DNA of 64,000 nucleotides from Solobacterium sp. (lineage in GTDB: Bacteria > Bacillota_I > Bacilli_A > Erysipelotrichales > Erysipelotrichaceae): assembly GCA_024696355.1 (NCBI GenBank), contig JAILGV010000030.1:1-64000 (forward strand), read 5' to 3'. This document shows positions 58,188-64,000 of the stretch, one piece after another; the stretch's first letter is position 1, and each line of letters begins with the position of its first letter. The notes under the pieces are model-generated. The model was not told the DNA's origin. It searched no databases and saw nothing but the letters and a program-made list of their open reading frames with translations. Made by a program: the position numbers and the translations under genes.

Positions 58188-59291
58188 TCAGAGTACTGAA
58201 CGGAACGGTACGTTCGGCTCTTCCTCGAAGCAGTCGTGGAAACCACGGTCGTGATGATATGCCATACGGTCCTTGTCATCCGGATATACATAATGTCCGC
58301 CGACTTCCCAGAAGAACGGATGGAACTTGTAGTCCAGACGGTCCTTGCGCATTTCCCAGAGAACCTTGATTTCATTCACGTCAGCCTGGAAGTTCGTCCA
58401 GACGTCATGGTGGATAGGAATTACAACCTTGCAGTTGAGGGCTTCAGCCATACGGAGTACATCTGTAGCTTCCATCTTGTCCTGGATGCCGACCGGATTA
58501 AGTCCGTAAGCTGCTGTAGCAACATCAATGTCATAATCTTTGCCGTGCTTTGCAAAGTAAATAGAGTAGTGTGAGTCACCGCTGTGATAGATGTTTCCGC
58601 CGGGAGTCTTAATGATGTAGTTAACGGCTTTTTCATCCATGTCAGTAGGGCACTTGCCGTACAGATCTTCACGGTCCGGTCCTGTTGAATCAGTTGTGAC
58701 GATGCATGTTCTGTCAAATGAATCAACTGCAACAATTTCAATATCCTTGATCTTGATGGAATCGCCCGGCTTTACAACGATGCAGCGGTCTTCGGGAACG
58801 CCCCAGTTGACCCAGTAGTCGACGCACTTGCGCGGTCCGATGAACGGTACAGGGATTTCCTTTCCGTTTTCATCAAATGTTGTCATTCCGCTGTTTACGA
58901 CATGAGCTGCCAGTTCAGCGCTCATATGATCCTGATGATAATGAGTTGCAAGTACTGCATCGAGATGCTTGACCATAAACGGATCAATTACAAACGGTAC
59001 ATTGCGGAGATTCGGCTGCATTGCACGGGCACCGGCCATGTTTGCCATCTGGTGTCCGACCTTCATCTTGCCGTCGCCGTGTGTGCGCTTACCGTTTCCT
59101 GCCCACAGGTCAACCGTGATGTTCGCGCCGCCCGGTGTCTTGAACCACATGCCGACGCATCCGAGCCACCACATTGCGACTGTTCCGGGCTTTACATCCC
59201 AATTTTCAATCTCTTCGCTGAGCCAGGTTCCCCATTCCGGGAATGTGCTCATAACCCACTTTTCACGGGTCATCTCACTGATTTTACTCAT
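58188..59291 (-). CDS. ulaG: L-ascorbate-6-phosphate lactonase
   Basis: A 367-residue metallo-beta-lactamase-fold lactonase that opens L-ascorbate-6-phosphate to 3-keto-L-gulonate-6-phosphate. It has [12 protein letters not shown] (H117, H119, D121, H122), [18 protein letters not shown] near the start, [11 protein letters not shown] and [10 protein letters not shown]. Length and motifs match UlaG closely. ATG 59291 follows GGAGG; an upstream in-frame codon at 59324 lacks a ribosome site. It is the first gene of the minus-strand operon ulaG-propeller-ulaE-ulaF, divergent from the PTS genes. Confidence 0.95.
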   Translation of the reverse strand: MSKISEMTREKWVMSTFPEWGTWLSEEIENWDVKPGTVAMWWLGCVGMWFKTPGGANITVDLWAGNGKRTHGDGKMKVGHQMANMAGARAMQPNLRNVPFVIDPFMVKHLDAVLATHYHQDHMSAELAAHVVNSGMTTFDENGKEIPVPFIGPRKCVDYWVNWGVPEDRCIVVKPGDSIKIKDIEIVAVDSFDRTCIVTTDSTGPDREDLYGKCPTDMDEKAVNYIIKTPGGNIYHSGDSHYSIYFAKHGKDYDIDVATAAYGLNPVGIQDKMEATDVLRMAEALNCKVVIPIHHDVWTNFQADVNEIKVLWEMRKDRLDYKFHPFFWEVGGHYVYPDDKDRMAYHHDRGFHDCFEEEPNVPFRSVL

Positions 59292-59345
59292 ATTTTCCTC
59301 CATTCCGCTATCTGAGCAAATCATGTCCGCAGATGTCTTATTAAT

Positions 59346-59524
59346 ATAATAAAAGACAAGATACGAACTGCTTCAAGTTCAGTTTAGCGGTCTTAAACAA
59401 CGAAGGTCAATATCAAGCGAACATTAAATGTGCACCTTTCGCCCAAAATTGTTCGTTTTATTGAAAATGTTTCAGTAAAACGTGAAAGAAATGTGCGTAT
59501 TTTCTGCGAAACATAAATAAAACG
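59346..59524. promoter_or_regulatory. Divergent ula control region with inverted and direct repeats
   Basis: The 314-bp gap between ulaG and ulaC holds no gene. It contains CGTTTTATTG (59454-59463) and CAGTAAAACG (59473-59482), an inverted repeat with one mismatch. A further TAAAACG lies at 59518-59524, 42 bp from the one at 59476. There are direct AAATGTGC copies at 59426 and 59489 (63 bp apart) and a palindrome ACATTAAATGT at 59421-59431. The 42- and 63-bp spacings equal four and six helical turns. They are candidate sites for the DeoR-family protein encoded downstream and for looping; the binding protein is inferred. Confidence 0.55.
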
Positions 59525-59556
59525 ATCTTTTACAAGCTTTTTTCCGTCTTTTTCGA

Positions 59557-59584
59557 TTGATTTCCGATCATAAACTACTAAAAT
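59557..59584 (+). promoter_or_regulatory. Promoter of the ulaCAB operon
   Basis: TTGATT (59557-59562), 16-bp spacer, TAAAAT (59579-59584). GAGAGGAAGGG is the ribosome site before ATG 59606. Confidence 0.6.
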
Positions 59585-59605
59585 GTTTATTGAGAGGAAG
59601 GGTTT

Positions 59606-60091
59606 ATGGCTAGTGTATTACAGAATATTGTCGAGAAGAAGCATTACCGCTTCATCGACGGCGAAGGTGTTTCCTGGCAGGAAGCAGTAAGACTTTCGGC
59701 AGAATCGCTCGTAGCTGACGGCAGTGTCAGCGAAGACTATTACAAACAGATCGTTGCATGCATCGAAAAGTTTGGACCTTATGTGGTCTTCGAACACAAC
59801 ATTGCTATGCCGCATACGACCGAAAATGCGACAGGCGCCTTCAAAACAGGCATCGGTTTCATGGTTTCAAAGCATATGATTGATTTCGGAGTGGACGAAT
59901 TCGGAGACAAAAAAGAGGCGAATCTGTTCTTCACGCTTTCCGCAGTCAATCCTGAGGAACACATGAACAACATTCAACAGCTTTCATTTATCTTTATGAA
60001 TGAGCCTCTGATCGATGCTCTTGCCCAGGCAAGAACACCGGAGGACATTCTCGCAGCGGAAGCAAAATTCCCCTGTGAAGAAATGGAATGA
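59606..60091 (+). CDS. ulaC: PTS EIIA component, ascorbate type
   Basis: A 161-residue EIIA of the mannitol/fructose-like superfamily used by ascorbate PTS. The phosphorylated histidine is H70 in NIAMPHTTE, with HMIDFGVDEFGDKKEANLFF and NIQQLSFIF as family strands. It accepts phosphate from HPr and passes it to UlaB. It is first in the plus-strand operon; ulaA follows after 42 bp with AAAGGAGG. Confidence 0.92.
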   Translation: MASVLQNIVEKKHYRFIDGEGVSWQEAVRLSAESLVADGSVSEDYYKQIVACIEKFGPYVVFEHNIAMPHTTENATGAFKTGIGFMVSKHMIDFGVDEFGDKKEANLFFTLSAVNPEEHMNNIQQLSFIFMNEPLIDALAQARTPEDILAAEAKFPCEEME

Positions 60092-60133
60092 CAAATCATT
60101 TTCACTAATTAAAAAAGGAGGAATTAGGGAAAA

Positions 60134-61633
60134 ATGGGCGTTTTAAGTGCTATTTGGAGTTTCTTTGCAACATATGTACTGCAGAAGGCTCCGTACATGG
60201 TCGGATTCCTGACCCTTCTCGGTTACTGCCTGATGGGCAAAAAGTGGTATGACACTCTGGCAGGAACCCTTAAAGCTATCATCGGTATGCTGATTCTGAA
60301 CGTTGGTTCAGGCGGACTTACCAGCAACTTCCGTCCGATTCTTGCCGGTCTGAAGGACCGCTTCAATCTGACAGCAGCTGTTATCGACCCGTACTATGGT
60401 CAGAACGCTGTTACAGCAGGTGTTGAAGAAGTATTCGGAAAAGGATTTGCAAACGTTATGACGCTGCTTCTCATTGCGTTCATCGTTAACATTCTTCTCG
60501 TTCGCTTCAACAAGATCACAAAGTGCCGCACACTGTTCACAACCGGTCACGTACAGGTTCAGCAGGCTGCTACAGCTTACTGGCTGATCCTCTTCGCTCT
60601 GCCGGCTCTGAGAAACAATGACGTTGCTCTTATGATCGTTATGTCCGTTATCCTTGGTGCTTACTGGGCAGTCGGCTCCAACCTCACAGTCAAGCCTATG
60701 CAGGAACTGACTGAAGGTGCAGGCTTCGCTATTGCTCACCAGCAGATGTTCGGTATCCGTCTGGGTTCCTGGCTCGCTGAAAAGCTCTTCGGTGACAAGG
60801 ACGGAACACGTGAAGTCAAGAAAGTCGGCGAACTTGAAATGCCGGGCTTCTTCTCAATCTTCAACGAGAACATGGTATGTACTGCCATCCTCATGACTGT
60901 ATTCTTCGGAATCATCATGGCAGTTATCGGCAAGCCGTTCTTTGTAGCAAGCGGTGCTACAAAGGAAACTGAGAACTTCCTGTTCTATATCTTCAATACA
61001 TCACTGCAGTTCGCTGTTTATCTGGCTATCCTGCAGCTCGGTGTACGTACATTCGTCACAGAACTCACAGCTTCATTCCAGGGTATTGCCGACAAGCTTC
61101 TGCCGGCTTCAGTTCCTGGTGTTGACTGTGCAGTCTGCTATGGTTTCGGTGATTCAAACGCTGTTACATTCGGCTTCCTTGCCGGTCTTACAGGTCAGAT
61201 CATTGCAATTATCACACTGATCCTTATCAAGTCCCCGACAATCATCATCTGCGGTTTCGTACCTGTATTCTTCGATAACGCTACAATCGGACTTGTTGCG
61301 AATGAAAAGGGCGGTCTCAAAGCCTGCCTCGTTATTCCGTTCCTGTCCGGTCTGATCCAGGTATTCGGCGCAGCTCTGATTTCCGGTTGGGTCGGACTTG
61401 CTCAGTACGGCGGATATCTTGGAATGTTTGACTGGGATACTGTATGGCCGCTGTTCACGGTTGTCATGCACTTCCTCGGCTATGTAGGTGTTGCACTCGT
61501 TGTTATTGCTCTGCTTGCAATCCCGCAGATCGAATACCGCATGGATCCGGAAGGCTACTTCCTGATTACTGAGGATTACGACGCATACGTCGAACACAAA
61601 AAGAACCTCAAGGCAAAGAAAGCCAAGGCTTGA
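60134..61633 (+). CDS. ulaA: PTS EIIC ascorbate permease
   Basis: A 499-residue polytopic protein with about ten or eleven membrane helices, the permease of an SgaT/UlaA-type PTS. Conserved segments include LKAIIGMLILNVGSGGL, FTTGHVQVQQAATAYW, FFVASGATKETENFLFY and the VYGFGDSNAVTFGFLAGL-like loop (here CYGFGDSNAV). It imports L-ascorbate and phosphorylates it with UlaB. The C terminus is a lysine-rich cytoplasmic tail. Most similar to ascorbate systems; other PTS of this family may take other sugar acids. Confidence 0.94.
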   Translation: MGVLSAIWSFFATYVLQKAPYMVGFLTLLGYCLMGKKWYDTLAGTLKAIIGMLILNVGSGGLTSNFRPILAGLKDRFNLTAAVIDPYYGQNAVTAGVEEVFGKGFANVMTLLLIAFIVNILLVRFNKITKCRTLFTTGHVQVQQAATAYWLILFALPALRNNDVALMIVMSVILGAYWAVGSNLTVKPMQELTEGAGFAIAHQQMFGIRLGSWLAEKLFGDKDGTREVKKVGELEMPGFFSIFNENMVCTAILMTVFFGIIMAVIGKPFFVASGATKETENFLFYIFNTSLQFAVYLAILQLGVRTFVTELTASFQGIADKLLPASVPGVDCAVCYGFGDSNAVTFGFLAGLTGQIIAIITLILIKSPTIIICGFVPVFFDNATIGLVANEKGGLKACLVIPFLSGLIQVFGAALISGWVGLAQYGGYLGMFDWDTVWPLFTVVMHFLGYVGVALVVIALLAIPQIEYRMDPEGYFLITEDYDAYVEHKKNLKAKKAKA

Positions 61634-61683
61634 GAATTCTGAACCATAACCCTGAATCAAATTAGTCACATGGAGGAGAAAAA

Positions 61684-61989
61684 ATGGCAAAACTTGATGG
61701 AAAAAGGCTTCTTGCATGCTGTGCAAACGGTGCCGGTTCTTCACTGATGATGGAGAACGCAATCAAAAAGGTTCTGAAAAAGTACAATATCAAACCGTCT
61801 GAACTGCGTCACTGCGCAGTATCCGAAGGTAAGAGTGCTGCACGCAACTACGATTTAGTATTCTGTGCACGTACTTTTGTCAAAAACTTCGAAGGTGTCG
61901 GTGCCAACACAATCGTAATTCCCTTAAAGAACGTTATGTCCGATAAGGAAATTGAAGCCGCCCTCAAAGAAGCAGATCTTCTTGACTGA
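61684..61989 (+). CDS. ulaB: PTS EIIB component, ascorbate type
   Basis: A 101-residue EIIB. The phosphocysteine lies in LLACCANGAGSSLMM (C12/C13; the second cysteine, followed by ANGAGSS, fits the P-loop). The protein has the small alpha/beta fold typical of the lactose/ascorbate EIIB group. AGGAGG precedes the start. It completes the three-component PTS in the order A-C-B. Confidence 0.93.
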   Translation: MAKLDGKRLLACCANGAGSSLMMENAIKKVLKKYNIKPSELRHCAVSEGKSAARNYDLVFCARTFVKNFEGVGANTIVIPLKNVMSDKEIEAALKEADLLD

Positions 61990-62052
61990 GACTTCGTGTC
62001 TGCTGGGGATGATCAACAGAAGACAGCATTTCTGAATCTCTTTTAGTGATCA

Positions 62053-62107
62053 GGGTGAAGCAGTCACGTACGCTGTACAGGCGTTTACGAACGCTTCACC
62101 CTTTTTT
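62053..62107 (+). terminator. Terminator of the ulaCAB genes
   Basis: GGGTGAAGC (62053-62061) pairs with GCTTCACCC (62093-62101) around a GC-rich inner loop that also forms GTACGCTGTAC-like pairs, followed by six T. Expression of the downstream HAD and DeoR genes would need read-through or another promoter. Confidence 0.85.
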
Positions 62108-62113
62108 AGAAAG

Positions 62114-62803
62114 ATGAAAATGATCAGAACGATAGTATTTGACATTGACGGTACGCTTTACGATTATGACTCTGCGGACCTGGCAGCATCCGGGGCAGTG
62201 GCAGATTATGCCGTGCAGAACCTCGGCATGACTGACGCTGAATTCCGCAGTGCATTAAAAGAAGCCTCGGGACAGCTGACCGCAGCTGTCGGCAAAACTG
62301 CGGCTTCACACAATCGGCTGATCCGGTATGCATTTATCCTGGAAAGTGCTTCACTCCCGCTGACCCATGCGATCAGAATGGAAGAACTGTACTGGGATAC
62401 GCTGCTGGAACATGCAGTAGTGTTTGAAGGCACAAAAGAAGCGCTTGAGCACTTAAAGCAGCAGGGATACAAACTCGGGATCGGATCAAATATGACAGCA
62501 TATATACAGTACCGCAAACTTGAAAAGTTCGGTCTGCTGGGATTGTTTGATTTTATCGTAACCAGCGAAGAAACCGGGTGTGAAAAACCTGATCCGGCTT
62601 TGTTCCTCAGATGTGCCGAACTTGCCGGCTGCAGTCCCGCAGAATGCATGTACGTAGGAGACAGCCTGAAGAATGATGCGGAAGGTGCCGCTTCAGCTGG
62701 TATGACAGCAGTGCTTTTCGATGCAAAACGCACATATAAGCGAACAAATGATGGTATAATAATCATAAATTGTATGACTGAACTATATGATTTGGTCAAT
62801 TAA
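62114..62803 (+). CDS. HAD-superfamily hydrolase (subfamily IA, YjjG-like)
   Basis: A 229-residue phosphatase with motif I VFDIDGTLYDYDS (nucleophile and general acid aspartates), a helical cap (about 18-95), motif II IGSNMT, motif III lysine EKPDP and motif IV YVGDSLKNDAEGA. Length and cap resemble YjjG/phosphoglycolate-phosphatase types. It follows the PTS operon immediately after the terminator and precedes the DeoR regulator. A sugar-phosphate substrate related to the ula pathway is possible but not shown. Start ATG 62114 or 62120; no strong ribosome site. Confidence 0.88.
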   Translation: MKMIRTIVFDIDGTLYDYDSADLAASGAVADYAVQNLGMTDAEFRSALKEASGQLTAAVGKTAASHNRLIRYAFILESASLPLTHAIRMEELYWDTLLEHAVVFEGTKEALEHLKQQGYKLGIGSNMTAYIQYRKLEKFGLLGLFDFIVTSEETGCEKPDPALFLRCAELAGCSPAECMYVGDSLKNDAEGAASAGMTAVLFDAKRTYKRTNDGIIIINCMTELYDLVN

Positions 62804-62845
62804 TAATATATGTGAATTACCGTATATTATAAATCGGGAGACTAT

Positions 62846-63652
62846 ATGAGAACGGCGCAGAAGGATCTTATCGCAAGACATCAGGAAATACTCAGCCAGC
62901 TTCGCGAACAGGGTGAATTGAGGTCTGAGAATTTTGCTGCGGCCCACGGAATCAGCATGATGACTGTCCGGCGCGATCTGCAGCTGCTTGAAGATAAAGG
63001 TCTTTTAAGACGGACACACGGCGGTGCAGTTGCTGTTGAATCTGCATCCGGTGATAAACCGTTCACATATTCCGAGGATGTTATGGCATGCCGGAACGCA
63101 ATCTCCAGATTTGCGGCATCATTTGTGGAAGAGGGTGACAGGCTGTTCATCAACGGCAGCCGGACGGCACTCAATATCCTGAAATATGTAAGGAACAAAA
63201 ACATTTCTGTATATACAAACAACGGCTGGGCAATCGGCGAAATCTATGATCCGGGAGTTTCCGTGCGGATCGTCGGCGGTGACCTGCACGACAAAATTAT
63301 GGTTGGAGAATTTACGATGCGCAATCTTCTTAATATGCGCGCCGAGAAAACATTCATAGGATGCTATGCAGTCTATGATGACGGTGTATTCTCCTACAGT
63401 ATTCCTACCGAGATCGGCATCAATGAAGCCATGATCGGAAGAACAACAGATCACCTTTATATACTCGCTGATCATTCGAAAATCAGATCTCATGAGGAAA
63501 AGGACGATTCCTACGGAAGCTGCACATATGACAGAAAGATAACGCTTATCACTGACAGCAGGGCGAATCCGGAGAGTCTGAATCATCTGAGAAGCCGCGG
63601 AATCGAGGTTCTCGTAGTTCCGGCGGATGACAGTGCTGAAGGTGCGGTTTAA
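62846..63652 (+). CDS. DeoR/GlpR-family repressor, likely of the ula genes
   Basis: A 268-residue regulator with an N-terminal winged helix (about 10-60; SENFAAAHGISMMTVRRDLQLLEDKGLLRRTHGGAV, the canonical DeoR motif) and a sugar-phosphate-binding DeoRC domain (about 80-240; LFINGSRTALNILKYV, YTNNGWAIGE, ILADHSK). In E. coli the homologous UlaR senses ascorbate-6-phosphate. Position next to the PTS supports the same role here. GGGAG precedes ATG 62846. Confidence 0.9.
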   Translation: MRTAQKDLIARHQEILSQLREQGELRSENFAAAHGISMMTVRRDLQLLEDKGLLRRTHGGAVAVESASGDKPFTYSEDVMACRNAISRFAASFVEEGDRLFINGSRTALNILKYVRNKNISVYTNNGWAIGEIYDPGVSVRIVGGDLHDKIMVGEFTMRNLLNMRAEKTFIGCYAVYDDGVFSYSIPTEIGINEAMIGRTTDHLYILADHSKIRSHEEKDDSYGSCTYDRKITLITDSRANPESLNHLRSRGIEVLVVPADDSAEGAV

Positions 63653-63672
63653 TCAGAGAACACTTTAAAAAT

Positions 63673-64000
63673 ATGTTTGATATGAAAAATGATTGTGTAA
63701 AAGCTCTGTTTCTGGATCTTGACGGAACATTTCTTGATGACGGGAAAAACATTCCTCAGGAGAACCGGGATGCCTTAAAGCTTATGCTTGATGCAGGACA
63801 TAAGGCAATAATCACTACCGGAAGACCTCTGCCGAGTGCAGTCAAGCAGGCAGTAAAACTAGGTCTGACCGGTTCCGGATGTTACCTTATCGCCTACAAC
63901 GGCGGGGTTTTGTATGACACCGGGAATGAAACGGTTATCTTTGAAAAAACTCTGCCGCTTGACTGCGTATATGAAATCAACAGGGAAGCCCGCAGAAGAA
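63673..64000 (+). CDS. Cof-type HAD hydrolase, N-terminal part (3' truncated by window)
   Basis: The frame is open to the end of the window, giving 109 residues. Motif I is LFLDLDGTFLDDGKNI and motif II is ITTGRPLPSAVKQA, followed by YNGGVLYD; these define the Cof/YidA group of sugar-phosphate phosphatases. ATG 63673 or 63682 could start it; the ribosome site is weak. It is 20 bp behind the DeoR gene and likely cotranscribed with it. Confidence 0.88.
   Translation, partial: MFDMKNDCVKALFLDLDGTFLDDGKNIPQENRDALKLMLDAGHKAIITTGRPLPSAVKQAVKLGLTGSGCYLIAYNGGVLYDTGNETVIFEKTLPLDCVYEINREARRR

Noticed and set aside
1-64000. Mobile elements, prophage or integrated plasmid
   Set aside because: No transposase, integrase, terminal inverted repeats or tRNA-end duplication was seen. 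Composition looks even across the window.

Overview
The window is a gene-dense chromosomal stretch with about half G+C and mostly 0-100 bp between genes. It looks like an anaerobic Gram-positive bacterium of the Bacillota, probably an Erysipelotrichales-type gut or oral fermenter. The pointers are a Na+-pumping oxaloacetate decarboxylase, citrate-lyase accessory genes, ATP-type PEP carboxykinase, an ascorbate-type PTS, CIRCE-controlled htpG, QueH-type queuosine synthesis and no respiratory genes. That placement is inference; no rRNA gene is present. No insertion sequence, prophage, integrase or CRISPR array was seen.

Layout. 0-2.6 kb: 3' end of frr, then citX and citC (citrate lyase maturation) separated by a CarD-like RNA polymerase regulator. 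2.6-6 kb: a small ORF with kptA (RNA 2'-phosphotransferase), a membrane-tethered Mrr-like nuclease, a Zn sirtuin and a WYL regulator. 6-12 kb: CDF metal transporter, cytosolic 5'-nucleotidase-family phosphatase and EamA transporter in one operon, two small membrane proteins and RNase Z. 12-23.5 kb: CIRCE-controlled htpG, zinc-ribbon proteins, rlmA, an autoregulated tetR, malic enzyme, SDR, queA-queH, and an SOS-like cassette of an S24 repressor, a Y-family polymerase and a small partner. 23.5-25.6 kb: two tRNA-Arg genes next to argS. 25.6-36 kb: SGNH hydrolase with a proline-rich tail, a GlpA-like flavoprotein trio, HtrA, rhomboid, SseB, a GNAT/pyrophosphatase-like fusion, and a VTC/DUF4956 pair. 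36-42 kb: Na+-translocating oxaloacetate decarboxylase (four separate subunits), birA and pckA. 42-48 kb: a five-gene operon ending in hflX and an M18 aminopeptidase.

48-64 kb is a sugar-acid island. An AraC regulator diverges from uxuA and a uxuB::eda fusion, covering D-fructuronate to pyruvate plus glyceraldehyde-3-phosphate except for the KDG kinase step. A 936-residue multi-cluster flavoprotein follows. Next come ulaF, ulaE, an unassigned beta-propeller-like gene and ulaG on the minus strand, divergent from ulaC-ulaA-ulaB (PTS), a HAD phosphatase, a DeoR regulator and a second, truncated HAD gene. The classical ulaD decarboxylase is absent from the window.

How it fits together. Citrate and sugar acids would be fermented through oxaloacetate, malate and pyruvate. 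The biotin-dependent decarboxylase would convert decarboxylation energy to a Na+ gradient, with BirA supplying the biotin ligase. Several single genes appear to have a -10 box 5-8 nt before the start codon and no Shine-Dalgarno sequence, so leaderless transcription may be common in this genome. The most interesting items are the ascorbate/uronate island (propeller gene, missing ulaD, uxuB::eda fusion, large flavoprotein), the SOS-like cassette with a non-canonical palindrome on its promoter, and the GNAT/pyrophosphatase-like fusion. All functions are read from sequence by eye; no database search was run.
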